A stretch of DNA of 64,000 nucleotides from Octadecabacter sp. (lineage in GTDB: Bacteria; Pseudomonadota; Alphaproteobacteria; Rhodobacterales; Rhodobacteraceae): the NCBI GenBank assembly GCA_018608045.1, contig JABBAI010000091.1, positions 1 through 64,000 of the forward strand. The letters run 5' to 3'. Both the position numbers and the translations under genes were made by a program. The notes beneath the pieces were generated by a model, which saw only the letters and a program-made list of their open reading frames with translations, ran no database searches and was not told the DNA's origin. Of the stretch, positions 25,592 to 35,800 are shown one piece after another (the stretch's first letter is position 1; each line of letters opens with the position of its first letter).

Positions 25592-26041
25592 TCAGGTCGT
25601 CGCATCGCCTTTGGTGTCTTCTTCGTCCAGATCCTGAGCAAGGCGAAACCCGATGCGATTGGGTTCTTCTGCCTCCACGTCTTTGGGCAAGGCGCGCAGC
25701 ATCACGGACAATTGGGTGACGTGCTGGACCAGTTGGGTTTTTGTGCCCGACGGGTCCAATCCGTAAAACGTCACGATATCAGGGTCATAATACCCCATGC
25801 CTTCGATCTTGATGACACCGGAACTGTCCCCCGCGAACTCTTGGGTGTTATCCAACGTCTTTTCAAAATTCTGGATATATATGATCAACCGCTCATACGC
25901 CCAACGCGCTGGGCTTTTGGGGCCGCTCGGTTGTTTGATCTCATCAGGGGTGGCCGTGTTCGGGTCAACATGGACTTCGTGCATACGCGGCAATGCGGAT
26001 GCTTCAAACGCTTCGGCAGAAGTGGCGATTTTGTCGTCCAT
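25592..26041 (-). CDS. DUF6173 family protein
   Basis: 149-aa soluble protein. The segment SPARWAYERLIIYIQNFE followed by IKIEGMGYYDPDIVTFYGLDPSG and QHVTQLSVMLRALP matches what I know of the DUF6173 family from Rhodobacteraceae; the family assignment is from memory. No signal peptide. Function unknown. It lies 15 bases downstream of the Lrp-type regulator gene on the same strand, so it may be co-transcribed with it. Confidence 0.75.
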   Translation of the reverse strand: MDDKIATSAEAFEASALPRMHEVHVDPNTATPDEIKQPSGPKSPARWAYERLIIYIQNFEKTLDNTQEFAGDSSGVIKIEGMGYYDPDIVTFYGLDPSGTKTQLVQHVTQLSVMLRALPKDVEAEEPNRIGFRLAQDLDEEDTKGDATT

Positions 26042-26056
26042 GGGGCGTCCTTACTG

Positions 26057-26518
26057 TTACAACGGCAAGGCTGTGGTGTCTTTGATATTCTCCATAACGA
26101 AACTTGCCGAAATATCCGATACAGAAATCCGTGACGTCAGCCGTTTGTAGAAAACATCATAGGCGGCGACGTCGGCCAGACGTACCATCAGCACATAATC
26201 CAGATCGCCCGTCATGCGCTGCGCGGATGTGATTTCAGGCAGGGCGGCGACAGCGGATGCAAAATCACGCCGCCATGTATCCGAGTGGTGGTCCGTGCGG
26301 ATCAGGACCAGCGCGCTAAGCGGGCAGCCGATCTTGATGGGATCGAGCAATGCGACCCGGGCGCGGATGATGCCACTGCCTTCCATCGCTTTGATGCGCC
26401 GCCAGCAGGCATTACGCGACAACGACACGGCGTCCGAGATTGCATCGACAGACCGAGTGGCGTCTTGTTGCAAAATCGTCAGGATACGGTGGTCGATTGT
26501 ATCTAATTTATCCAACAT
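26057..26518 (-). CDS. Lrp/AsnC family transcriptional regulator
   Basis: 153-aa regulator. N-terminal helix-turn-helix LDTIDHRILTILQQDATRSVDAISDAVSLSRNACWRRIKAME, then the RAM/Lrp ligand-binding domain (SALVLIRTDHHS, DYVLMVRLADVAAYDVFYKRL). Such regulators usually respond to an amino acid and often control themselves or the divergent gene. The spacer on the divergent side holds phased CTATATCC repeats, a candidate binding site. Confidence 0.92.
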   Translation of the reverse strand: MLDKLDTIDHRILTILQQDATRSVDAISDAVSLSRNACWRRIKAMEGSGIIRARVALLDPIKIGCPLSALVLIRTDHHSDTWRRDFASAVAALPEITSAQRMTGDLDYVLMVRLADVAAYDVFYKRLTSRISVSDISASFVMENIKDTTALPL

Positions 26519-26521
26519 ATT

Positions 26522-26543
26522 GGGACTATATCCCGCTATATCC
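26522..26543. promoter_or_regulatory. CTATATCC direct repeats and GGGA-N5-TCCC dyad by the Lrp gene
   Basis: CTATATCC occurs at 26526 and 26536, exactly 10 bp apart, and the first copy is part of the dyad GGGACTATATCCC. It begins three bases upstream of the Lrp-type gene start, in its leader, and so could be an autoregulatory site. Confidence 0.5.
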
Positions 26544-26623
26544 TCAAGTGCCTAGTGTCTTTGGGACGAAATATCATGCCCGCGGGGTTATTGTTTGCGG
26601 ACATGACATAACAGGGGAACATC

Positions 26624-26860
26624 ATGACCGATCAAAGCCAACCCACACGTCAAAGCCTTTTGGATCGCTGGTTTCTGGCGCACCCGTCGTCGGTGGATGA
26701 GACTTATGTCCAACACATGCGTTTCGCGCTGGGCTTTGCGTTCTGGCTCATTGCGGCTGGGATTGCAGCGCTTGTTCATGCGGTCTTTCCCGCGATGTGT
26801 GAAACCACAGCCAGCCGGATTTTGCGTAAATTGGTCGCGCGCATGGACGCGCGTCACTGA
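26624..26860 (+). CDS. DUF6356 family membrane protein, 78 aa
   Basis: Small protein with HPSSVDETYVQHMRFALGFAFWLIAAGIAALVHAVFPAMCETTAS: a conserved HPxSVxETYxxHM motif, one hydrophobic helix and a second segment. This matches the DUF6356 family from memory. Function unknown. It is divergent from the Lrp-type regulator and is followed directly by an amidotransferase gene with one base between them. Confidence 0.8.
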   Translation: MTDQSQPTRQSLLDRWFLAHPSSVDETYVQHMRFALGFAFWLIAAGIAALVHAVFPAMCETTASRILRKLVARMDARH

Positions 26861-26861
26861 T

Positions 26862-27593
26862 ATGTGCCGCATTGCCGCCTACATCGGGCCATCCATCCCT
26901 TTGGAAAACATCATCGTGCGCCCGACCCATTCGTTACTTGAGCAAAGCCAACACGCAACGCAGGCGAAGCTCGCTGTGAATGGGGACGGGTTTGGTATCG
27001 CTTGGTATGATCGCGATGCGGAACCGGGGGTTTACCGGGATGTGTTGCCGGCGTGGGCAGACGGTAATCTGACCAGCCTGTGCCGCATGGTGCGCTCGCG
27101 CCTTTTCATTGCCCATGTCCGCGCAAGCACAGTCGGCGAAACCATGCGGCAGAATTGCCATCCGTTCAGTTACGGGCGGTGGTCGTTTTGTCATAACGGT
27201 CAGGTCCCGCATTTCGCCAGTATTGAAAGGCGTCTTGAGGCTGATTTGCCAGACCATCTTTATGCTGCGCGCGGGGGATCAACGGACAGTGAACTTCTGT
27301 TTTTGACGCTTTTGGCAAACGGGTTGGATGATGACCCAGCGCGTGCGATGGCCACGACATTGGACAAAATTGGAACAGGTCCTGATCCAGTTAAGATCAC
27401 CTGCGTGTTTACGGATGGGCAGACGCTGTATGGATATCGCTATGCGTCGCGCGGGACAGCGCCCACTTTGTATGCGTCGGGTGTGCTGGACAATGGCGGT
27501 AAGGCGTTTGCGTCAGAACCCTTGGATGGAGGCGCATGGGATGCCGTACCCGTAAACCAAATCCATATCCTAAGCAGCCTTCAGACAGCCTGA
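26862..27593 (+). CDS. class II glutamine amidotransferase (Ntn hydrolase)
   Basis: 243-aa protein beginning MCRIAAYIG, so Cys2 becomes the N-terminal nucleophile after Met removal. Further GATase-II features are NGDGFGIAWYD, FIAHVRAST, NCHPFSYGRWSFCHNG and GGSTDSELLFL. This single-domain form resembles EgtC/YafJ-like hydrolases; the substrate is unknown. ATG 26862 is chosen over the ORF-track start inside the upstream gene because it leaves the catalytic Cys in place. Confidence 0.9.
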   Translation: MCRIAAYIGPSIPLENIIVRPTHSLLEQSQHATQAKLAVNGDGFGIAWYDRDAEPGVYRDVLPAWADGNLTSLCRMVRSRLFIAHVRASTVGETMRQNCHPFSYGRWSFCHNGQVPHFASIERRLEADLPDHLYAARGGSTDSELLFLTLLANGLDDDPARAMATTLDKIGTGPDPVKITCVFTDGQTLYGYRYASRGTAPTLYASGVLDNGGKAFASEPLDGGAWDAVPVNQIHILSSLQTA

Positions 27594-28606
27594 AACCAAT
27601 AGGCCCCATCGCCCAAAATCCGCGTTGCTTGCCCCGTTTGGTCGAGGTGATTTAAGTGCGCCAGCGCTTCTACAAGCGCCAATCCATATTCACCCTCACC
27701 GATGTCACGCTTGAACAAAACCTTGAAACAATCCCCCGCCCGTTGCGGCGTTTCAATATGGGTAAGGAGGCGTTTAAGCGCGCCATGATGATTTTCGATA
27801 AGTTGCTGCAACCGCTTGGGCAGCCCCGTGAAAGGCAATTTATGGCCGCCCAGCACCAGTTGATCGGCGCGCGCATATGGCGCCAGACGTTCGCACGCCT
27901 CAATCCATTCTGCTAACGGATCGGCGTCCGGTTCTGTCGGGTAAACGCCAATATTGGGGCTGATGGATGGAAGCAGCTGATCGCCCCCAATCACCAGATT
28001 GTCGTCTTGTGACCAGAACGTCGCGTGTTCGGGTGCATGGCCGTTGCCCATGCGAATATCCCACGTGCGCCCGCCCATTTGGATCGTGCCGCCCTCCTGC
28101 AGGCGGGTGAAGCCCAGCGGCATAGGATGCACGCAGTCGGCAAAATTAAACGGGCGGTCGTTGCGGCGTTTGGCCAAAATTGCGGCGTCCATTCCAGCAC
28201 GTTCGTAAAATTCGATGGAGCGGGTCGGGTAGGCGGGCTGTTCATCCAGTGTCAGCATCCGGGCCATAAGCCATGCAGTCCGTGGCATCGCCAATTCGGC
28301 ACCTGCGTCCTGAAACCAACCTGCAAGCCCGATGTGATCGGGGTGGTGGTGCGTTCCAATCACCCGCGTGACAGATTTTCCCGCCAATGGTCCGGCAAGC
28401 AAATCTTCCCAGATCGCGCGGGTTTTTTTTGAGTCAAACCCGGTGTCGATGATGGTCCAGCCGTCCCCGTCATCCAGCGCGTAGACATTCACATGATCCA
28501 GTGCCATCGGCAGCGGCAAACGCATCCAAAGCACGCCATCTGCGATTTCAATTGCATCGCCGTGTTCGGGCGGGTCCGGCCAAGGGTAGCGGATCAGATC
28601 AGTCAT
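27581..28606 (-). CDS. MBL fold metallo-hydrolase
   Basis: 341-aa metallo-beta-lactamase fold protein. Metal ligands are visible in GTHHHPDHIG, in NGHAPEHATF and in VIGGDQLLPS, with IIDTGFDS at the start of the fold. The C-terminal 90 residues look like the winged-helix tail found in the LACTB2/BLACT family. Likely a thioester or glyoxalase II-like hydrolase, substrate uncertain. Its 3' end overlaps the amidotransferase gene by 13 bases convergently, and it lies 24 bases after the acyl-CoA dehydrogenase gene. Confidence 0.9.
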   Translation of the reverse strand: MTDLIRYPWPDPPEHGDAIEIADGVLWMRLPLPMALDHVNVYALDDGDGWTIIDTGFDSKKTRAIWEDLLAGPLAGKSVTRVIGTHHHPDHIGLAGWFQDAGAELAMPRTAWLMARMLTLDEQPAYPTRSIEFYERAGMDAAILAKRRNDRPFNFADCVHPMPLGFTRLQEGGTIQMGGRTWDIRMGNGHAPEHATFWSQDDNLVIGGDQLLPSISPNIGVYPTEPDADPLAEWIEACERLAPYARADQLVLGGHKLPFTGLPKRLQQLIENHHGALKRLLTHIETPQRAGDCFKVLFKRDIGEGEYGLALVEALAHLNHLDQTGQATRILGDGAYWFQAV

Positions 28607-28630
28607 GCGGTCTGCCTACCCCGTTTGCGA

Positions 28631-30331
28631 TCATGCCACCAGATCGTCGATCGTGATTGCCATCAAATCATCGCCACCTTCGCGGACATGCGCCAGAAGC
28701 GCCGCGTGTTCGGGCAAAATCCGTTTGATGTAAAACGTCGCTAATCGCGCGCGGGTCGCATCACCCTGCATCGCAGCGCTCAGATGATAATGGCCGCCAA
28801 GAACACGGGCAAAAGCGCGCAAATACGGGACTGCCCCAGCAAAACGATCGGCCATGTCCTGTGCCACGAGCCATTCTGTCGCTTCGCGTAACGTTTCAGC
28901 GGCGTCCCAAATAGGACCAGCAAGGTCGGGCATCGTGGCTTTGGCTGCTTCCGCGGCTGATTCTATTTCGTCCAGAAGCGCAAACGCGGCCTCACCGTTG
29001 TCGGCCATCTTACGCGCGACAAGGTCCATCGCCTGAATGCCATTGGTGCCTTCATAGATCGTGGTAACGCGCACGTCGCGGGCGTATTGGGCCGCACCTG
29101 TTTCTTCAATGAAACCCATGCCGCCATGGGTTTGAATGCCTGTCGCCGCGACTTCAACACCGATGTCAGTGCCAAAGGCCTTGGAGATCGGAGTGAGGAG
29201 GGCGGCGCGTGCAGTCCAAGCGGCATCACCCGTTGCTGTCGCCATATCGATTGCCACAGCATTGGCCATGGAAATGGCGCGCGCGGCAAACACATCCGCC
29301 TTCATCGACGCCAACATGCGGCGCACATCTGCATGTTCCACAATGGCCCCTGTGCCACCAGCCCGCCCCTGTTTGCGATCCATCGCATAGGCCAGCGCGT
29401 GTTGATATGCGGCTTCGGCCACGCCGATGCCTTGGGTCGCGACACCCAAACGCGCGTTATTCATCATTGTAAACATGGCCGCCAATCCGGCATGGGGCTC
29501 ACCCACAAGCCAACCCTTGGCATTGTCATATTCCATAACGGCTGTCGGGGATCCGTGCAGACCCATTTTATGTTCCAAGCTGATGACGCGTAGCGAATTG
29601 CGCTCGCCCAAACTTCCATCTTCATTCGGGATTAACTTGGGGACCATAAACAGGCTGATCCCTTTGACGCCCGCTGGCGCATCGGGCAGGCGCGCCAGCA
29701 CAAGGTGGCATACGTTTTCCGTAAAATCATTGTCCGCCCAAGAAATGTAGATTTTCTGCCCGGACACCGCATAGCTGCCATCGTCCATCGGATCCGCCTT
29801 GGATCGCAGCGCGCCGACGTCTGATCCCGCCTGTGGTTCGGTCAGGTTCATCGTTCCGTTCCATTCGCCCGAAATTAACTTCGGCAGATAGAGGTCTTTG
29901 ATGGCGTCACTCGCGTGATGTTCGAGGGCCTCGATCTGTCCTTGGGTCATCAGCGGGTTCAGCTGTAACGACAAACACGCGCCCGCCATCATGTCATTCA
30001 CGACAGTTGCCAAGGTGATCGGCAGCTCCATGCCGCCGTGATCTGCGGGCGCAGAAATACCAATCCAACCGCCCTCAGCGATGGCCTTATACCCGTCGGC
30101 GTATCCTGGCGGCGTGCGCACGATCCCGTTTTCCAAGACTGCGGGGTGCTGGTCGCCGGCACGTTGAAGGGGGGCAATGACTTCGTCACACATCTTCGCG
30201 GCCTCGGATAGGATCGCTGTGCAGGTGTCTGGCGTGGCATCTATATACCGCTGCGTCGCCGCAACTTGGTCGAACCCGACGACGTGATCCATCAGGAACC
30301 GAAAGTCAGCAACAGGTGAGCGATATGGCAT
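28631..30331 (-). CDS. acyl-CoA dehydrogenase (DmdC-like, long form)
   Basis: FAD enzyme of about 566 aa oxidising an acyl-CoA to the enoyl-CoA and feeding ETF. The long form with the MPYRSPVADFRFLMDHVVGFD start and a C-terminal extension is the architecture of DmdC (3-methylmercaptopropionyl-CoA dehydrogenase) and its many paralogues. Motifs: MNLTEPQAGSDVGALRSKA, KIYISWADND, GLHGSPTAVMEYDNAKGWLVGE, and the catalytic Glu in YEGTNGIQAMDLV. No dmdB or dmdD is adjacent, so DMSP use cannot be claimed. Start 30331 fits family N-termini. Confidence 0.88.
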   Translation of the reverse strand: MPYRSPVADFRFLMDHVVGFDQVAATQRYIDATPDTCTAILSEAAKMCDEVIAPLQRAGDQHPAVLENGIVRTPPGYADGYKAIAEGGWIGISAPADHGGMELPITLATVVNDMMAGACLSLQLNPLMTQGQIEALEHHASDAIKDLYLPKLISGEWNGTMNLTEPQAGSDVGALRSKADPMDDGSYAVSGQKIYISWADNDFTENVCHLVLARLPDAPAGVKGISLFMVPKLIPNEDGSLGERNSLRVISLEHKMGLHGSPTAVMEYDNAKGWLVGEPHAGLAAMFTMMNNARLGVATQGIGVAEAAYQHALAYAMDRKQGRAGGTGAIVEHADVRRMLASMKADVFAARAISMANAVAIDMATATGDAAWTARAALLTPISKAFGTDIGVEVAATGIQTHGGMGFIEETGAAQYARDVRVTTIYEGTNGIQAMDLVARKMADNGEAAFALLDEIESAAEAAKATMPDLAGPIWDAAETLREATEWLVAQDMADRFAGAVPYLRAFARVLGGHYHLSAAMQGDATRARLATFYIKRILPEHAALLAHVREGGDDLMAITIDDLVA

Positions 30332-30420
30332 CCGGATGATCCTTAGCATATTGGGTGAGGTAGAAAATATATCTCAGAGGCTAAACCCATGGGCCAGACC
30401 CGCAACCAAAACGCGACGTC

Positions 30421-31368
30421 ATGAATGAAGTGACCACACGCACTTTGCCCGCCGATACCGCTGGACTGGCCGCGGCTGCGCGCGTTTTGTCGGATGGCGG
30501 GCTTGTCGCTGTTCCCACCGAAACGGTGTACGGGTTGGGCGTGGATGCGCGTAACAGCGACGCTGTCGCCCGTTTGTACGCCGCCAAAGGCCGCCCGAGC
30601 TTCAATCCGTTGATTGTGCATGTCGCCACAATCGGGCAGGCAGAAAAATACGTGGAATTTGATGATATGTCGCGTGCATTGGCACAGGCGTTCTGGCCCG
30701 GTGCGTTGACGCTGGTTCTTCCGTTGCGGACGGATGCGGGCATTTCACCGCTGGTTACTGCAGGCTTGGATACGCTTGCCGTGCGGGTTCCTGATCACGT
30801 CCTTGCGCAGGGTGTCTTGGCTGCATTCGACGGGCCAATCGCGGCCCCGTCTGCGAACCCATCAGGTCAGGTCAGCCCGACCAAGTTTTCCCATGTGGCG
30901 GATCATATGACAGGTCTTATCGACGCAATCGTGGACGGTGGCGAGTGTGCTGTTGGCGTCGAATCGACAATTCTTTCGACGCAGCCTGTGCCAACGCTTT
31001 TGCGCGCAGGGGGAATCCCGACCGAAGCGATTGAGGCCATGCTTGGCTGTGATCTTGCCCAAGCAGGGGACGCGGCGGCCCCGACGTCGCCCGGTCAACT
31101 GGTGTCGCACTATGCGCCAAAGGGCTGTGTTCGATTGAATGCGCAATCGGTTGAGGCGGGCGAAATGATGCTGGGGTTTGGCGCGGTTGATGCGCCCGTA
31201 AACCTGTCGCCATCCGCTAATCTGATCGAGGCGGCAGCGAATTTATTTGATGCCTTGCACCGTTTGAATGCACTTGGCGCCGACAAAATTGCTGTATCGC
31301 CCATTCCCGATCACGGGCTTGGCCGCGCCATCAATGATCGTCTGCGCCGTGCCGCAGCACCCCGTTAG
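30421..31368 (+). CDS. L-threonylcarbamoyladenylate synthase (Sua5 type)
   Basis: 315-aa enzyme making threonylcarbamoyl-AMP for the t6A37 modification of ANN-decoding tRNAs. The YrdC domain has GGLVAVPTETVYGLGVDA, KGRPSFNPLIVH, AVRVPDH and APSANPSGQVSPT; a linker and C-terminal Sua5 domain follow (SPGQLVSHYAPKG), marking the long Sua5 rather than short TsaC form. Convergent with the YqgE gene, overlapping four bases. Confidence 0.95.
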   Translation: MNEVTTRTLPADTAGLAAAARVLSDGGLVAVPTETVYGLGVDARNSDAVARLYAAKGRPSFNPLIVHVATIGQAEKYVEFDDMSRALAQAFWPGALTLVLPLRTDAGISPLVTAGLDTLAVRVPDHVLAQGVLAAFDGPIAAPSANPSGQVSPTKFSHVADHMTGLIDAIVDGGECAVGVESTILSTQPVPTLLRAGGIPTEAIEAMLGCDLAQAGDAAAPTSPGQLVSHYAPKGCVRLNAQSVEAGEMMLGFGAVDAPVNLSPSANLIEAAANLFDALHRLNALGADKIAVSPIPDHGLGRAINDRLRRAAAPR

Positions 31369-31931
31369 GCTGATCCACCTGATGCGGACAACATCAGCGG
31401 ATCAATGCCGAGCGTTTTAAGCGCTGCGGTCCATTTATGTTCTGCCGCGCGCCCGAATAAAATGTCTTCATTGGCGTCACAAATCAGCCAGCCGTTGTTG
31501 ACCAATTCCCCCTCTAGCTGGAGAGGGCCCCAACCCGCATAGCCAAGCCCCAGCATTGACCGCTTCGGGCCTTGGCCTGTGGCGATGTCTTCCAAGATGT
31601 CCAAAGTGGCTGTCATTGCGATGCAGCCCCCGACCTCCATTGTGCCTGCGCCTGATGTGTAATCGGACGTGTGCAGCACAAAACCGCGCCCCGTTTCGAC
31701 AGGCCCGCCGAAGTGAATACGAACATCCACGGCAACATCGCCTTCATCGATAGAAAGTTGTTCAAGCAAATCGGCCAAACGGACTTCTGGGGTTGGTTTG
31801 TTGATGATCAACCCCATCGCGCCATCGCTTGAATGGGCGCACATATAGATCACCGCGCGGTCAAACCGCGGATCACCCATATCGGGCATGGCAATCAAAA
31901 GCTTACCGGTCAGATTTGTGGTTTCGGTCAT
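31365..31931 (-). CDS. YqgE/AlgH family protein
   Basis: 188-aa cytoplasmic protein with the family hallmarks LTGKLLIAMPDMGDPRFDRAVIYMCAHSSDGAMGLIINKP and FGGPVETGRGFVLH, plus LGYAGWGPLQLEGEL. Biochemical function is not established, although AlgH has been tied to alginate regulation. The start at 31931 removes a spurious N-terminal extension in the ORF track that enters the divergent gene's promoter. Confidence 0.95.
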   Translation of the reverse strand: MTETTNLTGKLLIAMPDMGDPRFDRAVIYMCAHSSDGAMGLIINKPTPEVRLADLLEQLSIDEGDVAVDVRIHFGGPVETGRGFVLHTSDYTSGAGTMEVGGCIAMTATLDILEDIATGQGPKRSMLGLGYAGWGPLQLEGELVNNGWLICDANEDILFGRAAEHKWTAALKTLGIDPLMLSASGGSA

Positions 31932-32041
31932 GTCTTTATGATGGGGGTGGTGGGGAAAAGGTACAAGGGCGCTGGGGCTTTGACATATCCTTGACCCAAA
32001 CGTGACTTTCATTTGCAAGAGGTTTCGAACAGGAAGGTCGC

Positions 32042-32845
32042 ATGACACAAAAGATTCTCACATCGCTTTTGGCGCTTTGCGTGGCCGCCCCCGTTTGGGC
32101 TGGGCCTGCCGATGGCGTTGTTGAGCTTGAAATTCTACCGGGGTGGCGCACGGACAACGGCACGCATATGGCGGGCCTTCAGCTGCGGCTGGCATCGGGT
32201 TGGAAAACCTATTGGCGCTCTCCGGGTGATGGTGGCATCCCGCCGCGCTTTGGCTGGCAGGGGTCGCAAAACCTCGATGCAGCGGCGTTTCATTGGCCGG
32301 TGCCTGAGGTGTTTGAAGACAACGGCATGCGGTCGGTTGGGTATTCCACATCGGTCGTCATTCCCGTTGAGGTCAGCGTGATAGAGGCTGGTGCGCCTGC
32401 AACGATGCGCGGCCAAGTCCAAATTGGTGTGTGCGAAGAAATTTGTGTGCCTGTCCTGCTCGATTTTGACATGGTGCTGCCTGCCAGTGGCGCGCCGCGT
32501 GATCCTGCAATCGTAGCTGCCCTTTTGGATCGCCCGCGCACCGCCGCCGAGGCTAATGTGGGCGATGTGACCTGTTATATTGAACCGATGGACGGCGGCC
32601 TTCGGGTCACTGCGCGGGTCGATATGGCCCCGATGGGTCCGTCTGAAGATGTCGTTATTGAATCGGGGGATCAGCAGGTGTGGGTGTCGCAGCCGCACAC
32701 ATGGCGAGATGGCAATGCCTTGTTCGCACGATCAGATATGATCCACGTGAGCGGCGGTGGCTTTGCCATCAACCGGTCCGAAGTCCGCATAACGGTTCTC
32801 GCTGGCGGGCAGGCGACTGATATCCGCGGATGCGACGCGGGTTAG
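32042..32845 (+). CDS. exported DsbD alpha-domain-like protein
   Basis: 267-aa protein with signal peptide MTQKILTSLLALCVAAPVWA. The mature part matches the N-terminal (alpha) domain of the thiol-disulfide reductase DsbD: GLQLRLASGWKTYWRSPGDGGIPPRF and IPVEVSVIEAG..., with the Cys pair CEEICVP that would form the redox disulfide. There is no membrane domain or C-terminal thioredoxin. It probably acts in periplasmic thiol chemistry with a separate membrane partner. Divergent from the YqgE gene. Confidence 0.88.
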   Translation: MTQKILTSLLALCVAAPVWAGPADGVVELEILPGWRTDNGTHMAGLQLRLASGWKTYWRSPGDGGIPPRFGWQGSQNLDAAAFHWPVPEVFEDNGMRSVGYSTSVVIPVEVSVIEAGAPATMRGQVQIGVCEEICVPVLLDFDMVLPASGAPRDPAIVAALLDRPRTAAEANVGDVTCYIEPMDGGLRVTARVDMAPMGPSEDVVIESGDQQVWVSQPHTWRDGNALFARSDMIHVSGGGFAINRSEVRITVLAGGQATDIRGCDAG

Positions 32846-35800
32846 GCAGACGCTTTGCCGCGCATGCTCAGCAATCCTGTCGCGATATAGACGAGGACCA
32901 ACCACACCAAAGTCGCGATCAAAAACAGCCCGATCGCGGCCATGATACCTGCGTTCAGCATTGGCAGAACGCCAGCCAGTATTGGCAACGGTGCACCCGT
33001 CAACATCATCGGTGCGACGGACAGTGCGAACAGCGCGGCGGTCCCGAAGACCGCCGCTCGTGTCGGGATCGCGATGCCGCGTGTCGAACTTGTAAAGCCG
33101 CGCTTGGCGGATCCGATTTGCACGCCAACGTCGCCTTGCATCGCCAGCAAGGATGGCACGATAAAGAGCACAAGTACCATCCCGAAGCCCAACCCATAAA
33201 CCAGTGTAACAACCGTTGGCTTAAGGAATTCCGCCTGTGACGACCCTTCATAAAGAAGCGGGGCCAGCCCCAAAACCGTCGTCAGCGTGGTCAGAAGGAC
33301 AGGGCGCAAACGGTCGCTGACGCCATCAATAATCGCAGGGATCAGCGCACGTGTTTCGGCGTATTCATCAATGGTTTTCACCAGTACGATTGAATCGTTG
33401 ATGATGATGCCCGTCATCCCCAACAACCCGACAACCGTGAAGATAGACATCGGAATTTCCCAAACGGCGTGCCCATAGATCGTACCAATCAAACCGAAAG
33501 GGATGATTGCCATAACCACCAGCGGGCGCGACCAGCTTTGGAAAATCCACGCCAGCACAAGGAAAATACCCGTCAGGCAAAAGATCAATCCGATCCGCGC
33601 ATCATTAAGGAATGCATCTTCTTGTTCGCTTAGCCCCGACAAGGACGTGGACACGCTGAACGCTGCCTCAATACGGGGGAGGATGTCGTCTTGGATCAAG
33701 GTCTGGATTTCTGCCGCGCGATCCGCATCATCATCCGTCAAATCCCCCGTGACCGAAATAAGCTGAACGCCGTTTTCACGCCGCACCGTTGAAAACCCTG
33801 TCTGTGATTGCACGGTCACGATATCGGCCAGTGGCACATAAACACCGGACGCGGCGCGCATTTGGGTGCGGTCGATGAAATCAGCCGTCAGTTCCCCCGC
33901 CGGCAGTTCAACACGGATGGTCGCGGATCGTGGCCCTTCGGGGTAGGTGGCCGCTTCGATGCCGCCCAGACGGTTGCGCAACACGCGGCCCAACCCATCA
34001 ATCGTAAACCCGAGCGCTTGGCCCTGCGGGGTCAGTTCCAGGATCAGTTCTTCTTTGTCGTAGGACAGTGAATCTTCAACTGCAGATACTTCCCCAAATT
34101 GGTCAAGCTCAGTTTTCAAAGCCTCGGCCGCCGCCTTTAGGATGGTCGAATTGGCACCGAACAATTGCACATCAATGTCGTCCCCGCCCGGTCCGCTGGC
34201 CCAGCTGCGAAACGACACGGTTTCGACCATCGGGTGGCGGATCACGCGTTCCTGCAATTCAGCCACGAAGGCAAAGCTGGAATAGGGGCGGCTGTCAGCA
34301 TCAATCAATTCAATCGCGATAGCGCCAAGTTGATCGGCATCTTTGGTGTCCGCACCCGCAATCCCGCGGCCGGAATTTCCACCAACCTCTGCGATGGCAT
34401 AATCGACCGGATTGGCCCCATAGCGTTCCTGATATTCCAGCCCTAGGGCTTCGGTCACGTCCTGAAGGGACTGCATCATTTCAAGCGTGTCTTCGCGTGT
34501 CGCACCGGGCAACATCGCGAAATTGCCCGTAACGCTGCCCTGTTCGGGCGCATTAAAGAACCGCCATTGCACATCGCCACGGATTAGCGATCCGACCTGA
34601 ACGGCCAGCAATACAAATGCCAACGCCATCACGGGATAACGTGCCCAGATCACACCCGCCATAAACGGGCGAAACAATGTTTCTTTGACCCAATCAAATC
34701 CACGGTTCACGAACCGCGACGGCGCATCATACCACTTGTCGCCACTGCTGCCCGACAGGGCTTTGTACATGTGGTGGGGCAGGATCAAGAAACATTCGAT
34801 CAAGGACGCGATCAGTACAACAATGACGGTAAACGGAATATCGGCGATTAAATCACCAAACCGCCCGCCGACCAGCACCAATCCAAAGAACGCGATGATC
34901 GTCGTCAGAGTCGCCGAAAACACAGGGCTGAACATCTTCTTGGCGGCGTTTTCAGCGGCCTCTGCAGGGCTTTCGCCCAATTTGCGATGTCGGTAATCGG
35001 CGTGTTCGCCCACAACAATCGCATCATCCACCACAATGCCGAGCGTGATAATCAATCCGAACAGCGAAATCATATTGATCGTCAGGCCAGCCGCATACAT
35101 CAGCGCAATCGCACCGCCCATTGCCACGGGAATACCCGCCGCGACCCAAAACGCCGTGCGCGCGTTCAAAAACAAAAACAACAGGGCGACCACGAGGGCC
35201 AATCCCAGCAGTGCGTTTTCATACAGGATGTTCAAGCGGCCTGTGATCAGTTCGGCCCGTCCGCGGATCAATTCGATATTACTTCCGGCTGGAAGCGTCG
35301 CGGCATAGGCCTGCGCGACCTGTTCAACGGTCGCCTGCACCTTAATGGCATCGCCTGTGGCAGCACGGTCCACACGGATTGTAATCGCGGGATCATCACC
35401 GACAAAATAGGCGCGTTCGCGATCAACGCCTTCGGTGAACACCCGCGCGACATCCCCGATGGTCAAGGCGGCGCCGTTGGCTTCGGTGCGCAGAACGATC
35501 GCCTCAATCTCATCCGCTGTGCGTTTTTCAACGCCTGTGCGAACGCGGGCCGATCCGGACACGTCACCTGCGGGATCTGCGTTGACCTCTTGGGCGATGG
35601 CGTCCGAAATTTCGGCCATTGTGATGTCGTATTGGATCAGGGCGAGGGACGGCACTTCGATGATGGTCGATGGTGCTGCGACGCCGCGAATGGTGGTGCG
35701 GGTGACGCCTTGTGCAAACAGTCGCACGCTGAATTCGTCGGCAAACCTGCCCAATTGTTCGGGCGCAACGGGGCCGGAAATCACAACGTCTGTGACACGA

